In this document: positions 55,804-64,000 of the stretch, in pieces
Layout of the letters: every line of letters starts with the position of its first letter
Position numbering within the stretch: the first letter of the stretch is position 1
Assembly (NCBI GenBank): GCA_902363555.1
Contig: CABJAM010000002.1
Location: forward strand, 186,001-250,000
DNA: 64,000 nt
Reading direction: 5' to 3'
Source of the DNA: Lachnospiraceae bacterium
Lineage (GTDB): Bacteria > Bacillota > Clostridia > Lachnospirales > Lachnospiraceae
The notes under the pieces: generated by a model
The model's database searches: none
Seen by the model: the letters and a program-made list of their open reading frames with translations, nothing else
Told to the model about the DNA's origin: nothing
Translations under genes and position numbers: made by a program

Positions 55804-58800
55804 TTACCGAAATCGTATATCGTGAATACCATTCACCGGAAGGATAAACGGATGGCGGCGGATGATTTCCAGATCCGCCTCACACCGTCCGGTACGGCCG
55901 GTAACATAGGCTGATAAATAGATATTTCGTATATATTTCACACCGTGCACATCCCTTAAAAGATTTTGTATCTGTATCACGGTGGGGAACGTGCCAATCT
56001 TCCAGCCGCCGCCGTCAAAATGGCCGGTAAGCGGATTCAGAAAACCGGCCAGCCGGCTCTCAATGTCCTTTTTCATCTGAAATATACCATTATAGCCGGA
56101 GGTGATCAGGTCCATGCGGATGCACACCTCCACGAATTGCGGTTCTACGATAAAAAACTGATCACCGGCCATCAGGCTGCCGGAAACCTTATCCCTCATA
56201 TACTGATATAAAAGCTCACGAATATCATTAAAGGCGTAACGGCCGGCAAGAAATTCCTTTTGCAGCACAACCAGCGTGACCGCGCCCGGGCACGGCTGCC
56301 CCGCGGCGTCATAGCCGGTAAAGCATTGCACCCTGCGTATATTTCGTGAAGCCTCCATGGCCAGTTGCTCAAAGTCAGCAGCAGTCACGGCCCGAAAGTG
56401 ATGCCTTAAAATTTCCGAACTGCGTACAAGCGCCTCCCCAAGGCTTTCCTGATCACAACCGCCGGATATATCCGCCGGATTCGTGACACTGCTGACAAAA
56501 CCCACCGTATGGGCCATCCGGCTAAGACTCCCTGCTGGCAGATTGGACCGTTCACCACCGCCGCATCGGTAGCGGACACGGATATTTTCCTGTTTTCCCG
56601 CCGGGATGATCTTTCCGTGGCGGCCGTTTCCAAAGGTGATCACACCCTCATTTCGATCCAGCACATAGCACCGGTCGGTACTGCCGCTGCCAATAAAGTC
56701 CGGTACCTCATCCCATAAAACCCAGGCGTGCAGTAAAATGCCGGCGCCGTCACGGATGCATTCCACCTCCCGCTCCCGGCGCAGCTGCTCGATCTGCCGC
56801 TCTCCCAGCGTCTGCGCCTCATCCACCCATAATGTAAGGGAAATCACATGGGGATGCAGCAGCGTAATGATTTTATTTTCCTCGTAGCGTTCTGTGGAAA
56901 ACAACTCATTGCCGGTAATATCCACATTTAAGACGCGGACCGCATTCATATGGATACTCTGTATCAGAGGATATGACGCGCCATCCAGACCGGCCCGGGA
57001 ATCGGGAGTCCTCCGGCTGCCGGCCCCGTTCTCCCGGGTTTCCCTGGAATCCTCCCGGGTTATCCGAAGCCAGTACAGCTCCCGGCCAAATATACGCCGG
57101 CGCGCGAAATCTTTATTACCCAGAATGGTCACGATACCGGTCTTTGCGAAGTTATCCGTCTCATCCACCAGATTTAACGCCGCAAATCCGCGGCTGCCGC
57201 AATACTCCCAGCGCAGGGCCGGACAGGCCTCACGTCCGCTTTCAGCCACAGTAAACAGCATTTTAACAGGGCCATCGTCCAGTGGGCTGTTAAAGCCGAT
57301 GTACACCGCGTTTTCACGGATGCCCATAGACTTAAATGGACGTATATATTCGGGTCTTTGAGCCGTGCCGGTAAAATCCAGCGTTTCACTTTCCAGGTTA
57401 TTTTCCAGGCACAGCCACTGGGGCACCTGGGGGTTATGGGTGTAATCGTAGGAGAACACCGTATCGGACAATATGGGGGCTACATAATAGCCTTTGTTTT
57501 TATATAGATTATTAATTTTTACAATCCTGGCCCTGATGTAGCACGACTCGCAGGAATTGATGAGGACAGGAACCATATCCGAAGGGCAGGTAAAGGTCAT
57601 GGTGCGGTATTGGGATTTCAGCCCCAGCTCAGTGCTGAAAATATCCTCATAGCTCTCATCGGCAAAAAGCCGGCTCCAGCCATTGCCGTTATAATATTCC
57701 CAGAGCACGGCTTCAATCGTCAGATCGTACTCCTTGTCCACTTTAAAATCAGACTTTTTCATAACCCAGTTCCACAGGATACCGTCGCCCTCATCCCCAT
57801 CGGACAGCGGTATTCTGGCAAAGTCCATCGTAAAAGAAAAGTCAATACGGCTGCCCTTTTTGGACAATGCCTGACCGCAGGCGAAATAGACCTCATTATA
57901 AAGTCCGAAGCGCTCGCCAAAGGGCATATATTCCGCCAGATTGCAGTCGATCCCATTGCCATTGACAAGCTCAGGATAGAGATAGACGCCTTTTGCCGTC
58001 AAATAAAAACTTTCAAAGGAAAACTTTTCAAAGGGCTCCATTTTCAAAAGCCTGCACCGGATCCAGAAGCTCTCATGCTCATGGATTTTTGTCCTTTCAA
58101 AGGGCGGCATGATCCCGGCCTTATGAAACAGCAGCGTATGCACTCCGGACAATGCCGGCCGCAGCGGCTCATAGCCCTCGCTGCTGTAATACTCAAAGAC
58201 GGCATACTCCGGGTTGAGCAGCAGATCGATCAACGTACTGCTGACAGGAATATCGCCGCGGACGTACAGCTTCAGCTCAATTGTAGCCTCATGGCCGATA
58301 TCAAGCACCGTATCGTGGCAGAAATAAAACACGTGCTTCTGAAGGTTTTCCCCCTGGCAGTCAAACAGTGAAAACGCTTTATTTTCATCCTCCCGGTTAA
58401 AAATATGCATGATCTGATCCGCCGAACCGCATACCTGAAAAATATCCTCGATCCGGGCCGGTGTTGCGTACAGATCGTCCACCGTCTCAAAGGCCACCTC
58501 ACCATCCGGCGTATCCGCATAAACGCCCATACCACTTTCAATGGGCGCGCCGTCCACAAGATCGTTGACCATTCCAAAAACCGCGTAACCGGCCGCCGGT
58601 ACCGGCGGCCTTATTTTCGCATCCAGATGATTAAAAAACGCTATGCGGTTTTTATCCGGGAATTTATTTAGCTGGCTGATCGTCCGAACAAACATATCCG
58701 CATAAACACAGGCCAGTGCCGTTCCCGCATCGGGATTTTCCAGATCAAAGCGCCACTCCGGTGTGTATGCAGCCGCGGCATGCTCTATAAATTTTAGAAT

Positions 58801-58839
58801 ATCCTCTTTTGTTCTTTTATCGATATCGGATCTGTTCAT
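55804..58839 (-). CDS. Large baseplate J-like wedge protein (Pvc11-type)
   Basis: The 1011-residue protein is the larger 'putative baseplate assembly protein' of CIS: 'WRFDLENPDAGTALACVYADMFVRTISQLNKFPDKNRIAFFNHLDAKIRPPVPA', then 'EGVITFGNGRHGKIIPAGKQENIRVRYRCGGGERSNLPAGSL', 'VTNPADISGGCDQESLGEALVRSSEILRHHFRAVTAADFEQLA'. These are standard gp6/J motifs. Its ATG overlaps the gp25 stop by 4 bases (ATGA), implying coupled synthesis of wedge components. Confidence 0.9.
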   Translation of the reverse strand: MNRSDIDKRTKEDILKFIEHAAAAYTPEWRFDLENPDAGTALACVYADMFVRTISQLNKFPDKNRIAFFNHLDAKIRPPVPAAGYAVFGMVNDLVDGAPIESGMGVYADTPDGEVAFETVDDLYATPARIEDIFQVCGSADQIMHIFNREDENKAFSLFDCQGENLQKHVFYFCHDTVLDIGHEATIELKLYVRGDIPVSSTLIDLLLNPEYAVFEYYSSEGYEPLRPALSGVHTLLFHKAGIMPPFERTKIHEHESFWIRCRLLKMEPFEKFSFESFYLTAKGVYLYPELVNGNGIDCNLAEYMPFGERFGLYNEVYFACGQALSKKGSRIDFSFTMDFARIPLSDGDEGDGILWNWVMKKSDFKVDKEYDLTIEAVLWEYYNGNGWSRLFADESYEDIFSTELGLKSQYRTMTFTCPSDMVPVLINSCESCYIRARIVKINNLYKNKGYYVAPILSDTVFSYDYTHNPQVPQWLCLENNLESETLDFTGTAQRPEYIRPFKSMGIRENAVYIGFNSPLDDGPVKMLFTVAESGREACPALRWEYCGSRGFAALNLVDETDNFAKTGIVTILGNKDFARRRIFGRELYWLRITREDSRETRENGAGSRRTPDSRAGLDGASYPLIQSIHMNAVRVLNVDITGNELFSTERYEENKIITLLHPHVISLTLWVDEAQTLGERQIEQLRREREVECIRDGAGILLHAWVLWDEVPDFIGSGSTDRCYVLDRNEGVITFGNGRHGKIIPAGKQENIRVRYRCGGGERSNLPAGSLSRMAHTVGFVSSVTNPADISGGCDQESLGEALVRSSEILRHHFRAVTAADFEQLAMEASRNIRRVQCFTGYDAAGQPCPGAVTLVVLQKEFLAGRYAFNDIRELLYQYMRDKVSGSLMAGDQFFIVEPQFVEVCIRMDLITSGYNGIFQMKKDIESRLAGFLNPLTGHFDGGGWKIGTFPTVIQIQNLLRDVHGVKYIRNIYLSAYVTGRTGRCEADLEIIRRHPFILPVNGIHDIRFR

Positions 58840-59270
58840 AGTTGTCCTTCTCCGGCGCCAAGGCCTTCATTTATATAAAACGGATAAACGAGATTATATG
58901 GATTATTGGTTTTCCGGACCACATAGCGTATGTGTATGTCCGCAATCCCTTCGGAAATCCGTTCCGTATCAATGTCCACTTCAATATCATCGATCCGCGG
59001 CTCCCACACGATCAGGGCTTCCCGGACCGCCTCGCTCATGGAGGTGAGCACGCCATAGCTGAGCGACTCAAACAAATAATCGTAAATCCGGCAGCCAAAG
59101 GCCGGCCGCATCGGCCGCTCTCCCGGGCGTGTATTCAATATGATCAAAATCGCCTCCCGGATATCCTCCTCATAGGAGGACATCAAAAACCGTCCGGTGG
59201 CCTCATCCACCTGTACCGGAAATTTAAATCCCCGCCCCAGAAAGCTTTCCGGGCTGTCCTTATAGCTCAT
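58836..59270 (-). CDS. gp25-like baseplate wedge protein
   Basis: The 144-residue protein is of the T4 gp25/GPW family: 'FLGRGFKFPVQVDEATGRFLMSSYEEDIREAILIILNTRPGERPMRPAFGCRIYDYLFE' and the signature 'WEPRIDDIEV'. In contractile tails it links baseplate to the first sheath ring. Placed between the spike gene (11 bases) and the large wedge gene (overlap), as in the PVC/AFP order. Confidence 0.93.
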   Translation of the reverse strand: MSYKDSPESFLGRGFKFPVQVDEATGRFLMSSYEEDIREAILIILNTRPGERPMRPAFGCRIYDYLFESLSYGVLTSMSEAVREALIVWEPRIDDIEVDIDTERISEGIADIHIRYVVRKTNNPYNLVYPFYINEGLGAGEGQL

Positions 59271-59280
59271 ACGCCGCCTC

Positions 59281-60042
59281 CTAGTTTATTTTTACCATGC
59301 TCCCCTTTGCCTGCAGTATCCCGCTGGCCTCCAGCTTTACGGTGCTGTCACCTTTTAAAGTGATCATACTTCCGCTGATCTGGGTATTGGAGCCTTTCAT
59401 CGTTACCGCCTGATCGGCATTGGCATCGATTTTACCACCCTTTAGGGCAATGGATTTCGCATTGCCATCCAAAACGATCATTTTATTTTTAGCCGCACAC
59501 AACTCGATCTTCTTTGCGGCATTGATCGTTACCGTTCCGTTTTTACTGTCGATGATCAGGCTGTTGTCGCCTTTATCATCGGAGACGGCGATCCGCTCAT
59601 TTTCATCCTCAATGGATATTTTCAGCTTTTTTGGAGTTGTCACCGTTATTTTCTCTTTTTTTTCTTCGTCGTTAAATTCCACCTGGCAGCCGCCCTTCGT
59701 CAAAAAGCGCTTGATCGTGTTTTTTTCATTAGCAGCACCGGCAGGCAGCGCATTTACTTTGCTCCACAGCGAACCCAGCACAATGGGACAGTTGCGGTCG
59801 CCCCGGTCAAATCCGATCACGACCACATCGCCCACCTCTGGCAATGTATAGCTGCCGTATTTATTTCCGGCATAAGGCATGACCACGGGCACCCAGCCGC
59901 TTAAATTTTTTCCCTGCTCCCCGAGAAAATATTCCACCCGGATCATACCCGGATGCTCCTTATCCCAGTTCTCCTTTACTGTTCCGGTGGTTATACTGTA
60001 TTCTTTTTCATAATCAACGCTTTTTTCCGTATAAAAATTCAT
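59281..60042 (-). CDS. Spike protein, gpV/VgrG C-terminal type
   Basis: The 253-residue protein contains the OB-fold of baseplate protein V/gp5 ('GTVKENWDKEHPGMIRVEYF', 'WVPVVMPYAGNKYGSYTLPEVGDVVVIGFDRGDRNCPIVLGSLW'). It ends with a beta-helical needle of short repeats (about 150-253: 'IDSKNGTVTINAAKKIEL', 'ISGSMITLKGDSTVKLEAS'). It forms the trimeric spike tipped by the PAAR-like protein. It is a separate gene from the hub domain, so the VgrG is split. ATG 60042 shares a base with the TGA of the hub gene (TGATG); GTG 60051 is less likely. Confidence 0.9.
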   Translation of the reverse strand: MNFYTEKSVDYEKEYSITTGTVKENWDKEHPGMIRVEYFLGEQGKNLSGWVPVVMPYAGNKYGSYTLPEVGDVVVIGFDRGDRNCPIVLGSLWSKVNALPAGAANEKNTIKRFLTKGGCQVEFNDEEKKEKITVTTPKKLKISIEDENERIAVSDDKGDNSLIIDSKNGTVTINAAKKIELCAAKNKMIVLDGNAKSIALKGGKIDANADQAVTMKGSNTQISGSMITLKGDSTVKLEASGILQAKGSMVKIN

Positions 60043-61121
60043 CAGCACCACCCTCCGATCTCAATTTCTGTTGTAAAAAATGATGCATCCAAATGATGGC
60101 ATACCTCGGTGATGTAGTACTTTTTATTGACCATCTTTTCCAGCTTCACCACCTCGATAAACCGCCCGGGTACGATTTCCGGCAGCCCCACCGTAACGAT
60201 GCGTCCGGATTTGGCGTTTTCCACCGCGCTCTTAGCGATGTAGGCAGCCCGGGTCTTAGCTTTTTCCTGGCTGTCCGCATCCGGATCGGCAATATGCCGG
60301 ACTGGCGCCGGTGATAGGATGGAGGATTGCGGCTCTGAGGATTTTGCAGCGGCCTTTGCGGTATAGGTCTTTTGCTCATAAGCATTATAGCCCTCCACCA
60401 CCACGCTTAAATCCATGTAGCTGTAATCCATGGCCAGCTCCAAAAGCTCCCGGCCAAACTCCAGCTTCATCACAGGCGTTCCCTTTTCCGGCCGTTCCCT
60501 AAAATAGGCTTTGTCGTAAACCACAAAAAATTCCCGGCTGCTTTTTCCTTTACGGATCAGCTCCTCCATGACAAAATCATAGTCGGTTCCCACCTGGGAT
60601 ACGGGAGCCTCCAGCTTATCGTCGGTGGCATCCACCTTAACGGAACACAGCTTGGAATATTGGGACATGATTGTTTTAAATATATCGGAATAATTTTTCA
60701 CATCGTGGAGCAGGTGCTTTTTTCCGGCAATCATCATCAGCTTCCGAACATCCATCAGTGTGACAACCAGCAGCTCCTTTTCTTCAAATTCAGCGCCCAG
60801 CATGTACACAAAGCCCTTAAATATGTTCAAGAGTGAGGAATAGTAGCCCAGGCCAATTTCGACAATGGTTCCCGGCTTAAATTTATCAGCCACTCCGGAT
60901 TTGAAGCTGCGGCTCTTTTTATCGTAAATACCACCGAGCTTGAACTGAACGCTGCTGGCCGTGGTCATGGACAGGGTAATGGACATTTCCTCCAGAATCA
61001 GGTCCGTAGATGCCAGCACATCGGTACCGCCCACAAGTATTTTTACGGCCGGCAAGTGAAAGTTGCCGTACTTATTTGCCAGATTGCTGTATTCATATGT
61101 ATCTGTCATCAGATCCGCCAC
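60042..61121 (-). CDS. Baseplate hub protein, phage late control gene D / VgrG N-terminal type
   Basis: The 359-residue protein matches gpD/gp27-like hubs: 'LPAVKILVGGTDVLAS', 'MSITLSMTTASSVQFKLGGIYDKKSRSF', 'FKPGTIVEIGLGYYSSLLNIFKGFVYMLGAEF', 'AAYIAKSAVENAKSGRIVTVGLPEIVPGRFIEV', 'KYYITEVCHHLDASFFTTEIEIGG'. It forms the hub on which the gpV-like spike sits. It follows the LysM gene by about 19 bases. Confidence 0.9.
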   Translation of the reverse strand: MADLMTDTYEYSNLANKYGNFHLPAVKILVGGTDVLASTDLILEEMSITLSMTTASSVQFKLGGIYDKKSRSFKSGVADKFKPGTIVEIGLGYYSSLLNIFKGFVYMLGAEFEEKELLVVTLMDVRKLMMIAGKKHLLHDVKNYSDIFKTIMSQYSKLCSVKVDATDDKLEAPVSQVGTDYDFVMEELIRKGKSSREFFVVYDKAYFRERPEKGTPVMKLEFGRELLELAMDYSYMDLSVVVEGYNAYEQKTYTAKAAAKSSEPQSSILSPAPVRHIADPDADSQEKAKTRAAYIAKSAVENAKSGRIVTVGLPEIVPGRFIEVVKLEKMVNKKYYITEVCHHLDASFFTTEIEIGGWC

Positions 61122-61140
61122 TTTGCTTTATCCACCTTTC

Positions 61141-61833
61141 TTACTCCAGCGCCGGCACCTTCAGGACGGTTCCCACCGGGATTTCCAGAGGATTGGGAAT
61201 CTGGTTGGCCTGGCAGATTTCCCGCCACATGGCCGGTGTGCCATATTCCGCCTGGGCGATGGACCAGACCGTCGTTCCCTGAGTGATCATACGGGCCTTG
61301 GTCCGGTCCGGCGATTCAAAAGGTTCCATATATTTCTCGGACAGCTTTCGGACCTCGGTAATTTTCAATGTGACCTTCGCACGTATCGGCTTGCCTTCGC
61401 TTGTAAACATGGTGTAGGTTGTATTGACATCGTCCACCCGGCCGCGGAATTTCAGCGAGCCCCAGCAAAATCGCACGATTGGCGGCGTATGGATCTCGCC
61501 CTTAACACGGACCATATCCATAAATTTTTTTACATGAACCGAAACATCGATGGCATCCTCCGGCTTTTTGCCGAGAAGCGTTTTGCCGCTTGTATCCAGA
61601 AATAATTCCAGGCTCAAGGTCTGAAGTCTTGAATCCAGAAAATTATTCTTTTCGCTGGAAGAACTGTTGTTATTACTATTTTTCTTTCCGCTCCTGTTAT
61701 GAGAACCATAGGTTGCTCCGCCGCTGATACTGTACTGTGACGGATTGAACAGTACGGCTATCGTTTCCTTTGGTGTGGCGGAATCCACATTTTCATAGAT
61801 TTCAAATTTGGCCTTTTCCAGTGTTCCAGTCAA
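61141..61833 (-). CDS. LysM-containing CIS tube/baseplate protein (Pvc7/gp53-like)
   Basis: The 230-residue protein has a gp53/gp54-like N-terminal domain ('VLFNPSQYSISGGATY', 'TLSLELFLDTSG', 'PPIVRFCWGSLKFRGRVDDVNTTYTMFTSEGKPIRAKVTLKITEV') with a Ser/Asn-rich loop (about 45-62). A C-terminal LysM motif follows ('VWSIAQAEYGTPAMWREICQANQIPNPLEIPVGTVLKVP'). In related CIS it connects tube and hub. The start is TTG 61833. Confidence 0.9.
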   Translation of the reverse strand: MTGTLEKAKFEIYENVDSATPKETIAVLFNPSQYSISGGATYGSHNRSGKKNSNNNSSSSEKNNFLDSRLQTLSLELFLDTSGKTLLGKKPEDAIDVSVHVKKFMDMVRVKGEIHTPPIVRFCWGSLKFRGRVDDVNTTYTMFTSEGKPIRAKVTLKITEVRKLSEKYMEPFESPDRTKARMITQGTTVWSIAQAEYGTPAMWREICQANQIPNPLEIPVGTVLKVPALE

Positions 61834-61918
61834 TATTCATCACCGTCCTTTTTTATTCAATAACCGCTGCGATTCGCGTTCCATGGCCGCGAACAGTAAC
61901 CAATAACCGTTCTGGGGT

Positions 61919-64000
61919 TCAGTCCATCCCCCTGCGCATGCGTTCCAGCCGCAGATCGCTTTGCAGCTTCCAGAGCATACGCCCGTAAATATCCCCGTCC
62001 TCCGGCTGCTGCCGCAGACTCTCCTCCTGCTCCGTCAGACGTTTTCTTAACGCGTCCTGCTCAGTGAGCAGTTGAGTCATCTGCTGCTCCTGAAGCGTCA
62101 GTGTTTCCTTCATGGAGTGGATCTCGGCATCCTGTTTTTTGATCATCTGCCCAGCCTGACCCAGTGATGGCGCCAGACGCAGGATGGCGTCCTCAGTGCT
62201 GCCGGAACTGCTACCAGAACTGCTGTTGGAAATATTTTCCGGCCCCTCCGAAGCATGGACCAGGTTGACAGCGTATTGGATATGGCTTTCTTCGTAGCTG
62301 TACCGCATGCCGGATGCATTTCCTCCGGGATCTGCCGCTGCTGTTGATGGGCTGCTATCCCTAACCGGTGCTGCGGCGTGTGGGTTCGGGTATCGTATAT
62401 CTGCGCCTGGCACAGCCATAGCTGAATCAGAATATCGCGTATCCGCGCCCGGATATGCAGTGTTTAGATTCGGGTATACGGCATCCGGCGCAGTGCGCTG
62501 TATGTCTGGATATGTATTTTTCGTTTCTTCCGATATATACCCGTTATGATAGATGGCGTGAATAATTTCATCATACATAAAACGATGATCCACTAATTCA
62601 TACGGAATATTATCGTAAGCATATGAAGGGGGTGCCTGTGCGGCATTTACGTTTGCAGATCTTACGTGTGAGGGCTTCGCCTGCTCAGCATCCTCCGATA
62701 ATATCTGCGCCAGGCTGTGTATAGCTTCCGGAAACGCCATCATAACGGCTGCATTTTCCTGCCGCGCATTCATATACATACGGCTCAGGGCTTGTGTTTT
62801 TTCCCGGTCATTACCGTCATCCCCTGAAAAAACAGCATTGTAAGGGCTTCCGGTGAGTATTTCAAGCGCAGCCGGGTGAGAATCTGCAAATATATCCGGC
62901 ATGTCCAGCGGCATATGAGACAAGTCTGGGCCCGGATTCCTCATATCCGGACTGTCCGTGGAAAACTTTTGCTCCATCCCCTTATACAGATTAAAACTTT
63001 GTATAAGCTTTTGGCTTAAATCATAAATTTCCTCTGCTTTTCCAGCTTTTATAATCTCCTGGCTTTCTTCCTGCGGGGAATACAGCCAAAGCCTGGAGTG
63101 TGTTTGAGAATCACTTTCGGTAAACTGACGGTGATTTGGCGTATTCCCAGCTTCGATCAGCCTCTGATGCCTGTATATGAGGATCTGCGTGTCTTCCAAC
63201 AGCGTATCGATACTTACAGATGACATTTTGGTGCGCACCGCTAAATTTACTTTTTCTGTATGCTTCAATACGTTATTTGCCGTATTTTCATTAACAGTCT
63301 CGGCGCTATCACAAACGATCCGGCTGAAATGCTGCCACTGTTCCTGGGTAATATCTGTTATCCGGAGCCTGGAAAGCTCCTTTATAAGCTCCGGAAATTC
63401 CCTGAATACCCGTTTTACAACCGGCTCCGTAAGCGTTTCTTCCTTCAGGTATTCCTCCACCGGAAGGTTTATAAGTGTTTCGGAATAAAGCTTTGATAAA
63501 TATTCCTTTTGTATTTGTGTATCCCCGATCTCATACTGTCTCACAGTCTGGCTGTAATTACTGAAAAGTTCTCCCAGTAAATGCTCCACCTCCAGCCGCC
63601 GCGAAAGCTCCGTGATTTCCCGGGTTCCTTCCAGCAGCACTTTTTCGTAATTGCCGCGTCCGATTTCAATAAACGCATTGGAAAACTGCTCCCACAAGTT
63701 ATCCTCAATCTCCGGGAACATTAGGACATCCTCTTTACTGATATGATCCTTCTGCCAATGCTCAAGCAATCGGTCCACAAGCAAAGATGATGATATTTTC
63801 TGCGTATTCACTATTGACAGAATTTCCTCAGTTTTATTGCTATCCATTGCTGCCAACGTCTCATCCCTGGCAGGTTTCTCCGAAACTGATTCAAAAACAG
63901 ATTCCGCTTCGGTCTTTGAAGCCGTCTTAAGGTACGATTCTGTTACAGACTCCGAAACCGATTCTGAAACATATGTATCCACATACTTTAAAAGCTCCCG
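61919..64000 (-). CDS. Large unrecognised coiled-coil CIS protein, 5' end beyond the window
   Basis: The reading frame is open to the right edge. The first internal start would be GTG 63982, but there is no good ribosome site and the frame continues upstream (RELLKYV before it), so the gene is probably longer. The visible 690 residues begin with Ser/Glu repeats (SESVSESVTES). A helical region (about 60-330) follows, then a Pro/Tyr/Asn-rich low-complexity part (about 380-600) with 'YPNLNTAYPGADTRYSD', and a C-terminal coiled coil (about 625-670, Gln/Leu-rich). No family is recognised. Its place before the LysM gene is where PVC-type systems have small tube-associated genes; a scaffold or tape-measure-like part is possible. 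Confidence 0.65.
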   Translation of the reverse strand, partial: RELLKYVDTYVSESVSESVTESYLKTASKTEAESVFESVSEKPARDETLAAMDSNKTEEILSIVNTQKISSSLLVDRLLEHWQKDHISKEDVLMFPEIEDNLWEQFSNAFIEIGRGNYEKVLLEGTREITELSRRLEVEHLLGELFSNYSQTVRQYEIGDTQIQKEYLSKLYSETLINLPVEEYLKEETLTEPVVKRVFREFPELIKELSRLRITDITQEQWQHFSRIVCDSAETVNENTANNVLKHTEKVNLAVRTKMSSVSIDTLLEDTQILIYRHQRLIEAGNTPNHRQFTESDSQTHSRLWLYSPQEESQEIIKAGKAEEIYDLSQKLIQSFNLYKGMEQKFSTDSPDMRNPGPDLSHMPLDMPDIFADSHPAALEILTGSPYNAVFSGDDGNDREKTQALSRMYMNARQENAAVMMAFPEAIHSLAQILSEDAEQAKPSHVRSANVNAAQAPPSYAYDNIPYELVDHRFMYDEIIHAIYHNGYISEETKNTYPDIQRTAPDAVYPNLNTAYPGADTRYSDSAMAVPGADIRYPNPHAAAPVRDSSPSTAAADPGGNASGMRYSYEESHIQYAVNLVHASEGPENISNSSSGSSSGSTEDAILRLAPSLGQAGQMIKKQDAEIHSMKETLTLQEQQMTQLLTEQDALRKRLTEQEESLRQQPEDGDIYGRMLWKLQSDLRLERMRRGMD

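Larger units (their letters stand above)
38611..64000 (-). other. Contractile injection system (CIS) gene cluster, partial
   Basis: About 25 kb of same-strand genes with gaps under 100 bases and several stop/start overlaps. The right part is colinear with known extracellular CIS/phage-tail baseplates (LysM protein, VgrG parts, gp25, two baseplate-J proteins, tail protein I, DUF4255, PAAR-like DUF4280). The left part encodes membrane and signalling-type proteins not usual for free phage-tail-like particles. The sheath, inner tube, tape measure and ATPase are absent and probably lie beyond position 64000. Confidence 0.85.

Noticed and set aside
38611..64000. Defective prophage
   Set aside because: No integrase, terminase, capsid, portal or lysis genes are present, and a DUF4255 cap protein and DUF4280 tip are typical of CIS. 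The sheath and tube would still need to be seen to be certain.

Overview
The window looks like a chromosomal segment of a Gram-positive anaerobe of the Clostridia, most likely a Lachnospiraceae member. The reasons are moderate GC with AT-rich promoters, strong AAGGAGG ribosome binding sites with frequent TTG/GTG starts, the Firmicutes gene order gdpP-rplI-dnaB, a clostridial-type Y-family polymerase (HIDVNSAY), CBS/DRTGG pyrophosphatases and a YfhO protein. I saw no rRNA, tRNA, CRISPR array, insertion sequence or integrase. This assignment is inferred from gene content only.

Layout. 1-3.5 kb (minus): a shikimate-kinase-like gene translationally coupled to a YfhO membrane protein. 3.8-5.8 kb: a DinJ/RelE-ParE toxin-antitoxin pair and a Y-family DNA polymerase. 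6.1-11.1 kb (plus): two tandem paralogous CBS-DRTGG-DHH pyrophosphatases, a flavin reductase-like protein and a HAD phosphatase. 11.1-17.9 kb (minus): a flavodoxin-fold oxidoreductase, dihydropyrimidinase, and the gdpP-rplI-dnaB operon. 18-25 kb: an N-terminally shortened aldo/keto reductase, LysR, DJ-1/PfpI, carboxylesterase, a second LysR, and an AEC permease. 25.5-31 kb (plus): sulfatase, a cytosolic ParB-like/BMP fusion, metallophosphoesterase, LysR. 31-33.5 kb (minus): a UbiX-LpdD-UbiD decarboxylase operon. 33.7-35.5 kb: a DinJ-like/sialate O-acetylesterase fusion. 35.5-37 kb (minus): DAHP synthase behind a Phe/Tyr-rich leader peptide and attenuator. 37.4-38.5 kb: an Rpn/PD-(D/E)XK nuclease-like protein.

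38.6-64 kb (minus, about 25 kb) is a colinear cluster for a contractile injection system (CIS), a phage-tail-like nanomachine, running off the right edge. In transcription order: a large coiled-coil protein (partial), LysM tube/baseplate protein, split VgrG (gpD-like hub then gpV-like spike), gp25, two large baseplate-J-like wedge proteins, tail protein I, a CIS-associated protein with an Ig-like end, a membrane-anchored kinase-like protein, a membrane-anchored MORN-repeat protein, DUF4255 cap protein, an unknown protein, a DUF4280 PAAR-like tip, a membrane-anchored cyclase-like protein, an unknown coiled-coil protein, a beta-propeller/sensor/MFS giant, and a membrane SpoIIE-type phosphatase. 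Sheath, inner tube and AAA+ ATPase genes are not in the window and are expected to its right.

Most notable points: (1) the CIS cluster ends in a suite of membrane proteins built on signalling folds, several of which have lost canonical catalytic residues (kinase-, cyclase- and phosphatase-like), next to a MORN protein and an MFS fusion; this is the best candidate for an undescribed system, possibly a membrane-coupled, signal-gated CIS. (2) A Phe/Tyr leader-peptide attenuator for DAHP synthase with clear terminator/antiterminator alternatives. (3) A DinJ-type DNA-binding domain fused to a sialate O-acetylesterase, with a palindrome inside its own promoter. (4) A homopolymer-containing repeat that closes lpdD early and would, if slipped, extend it to the next ribosome binding site. 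Several dispersed or tandem intergenic repeats are also recorded.
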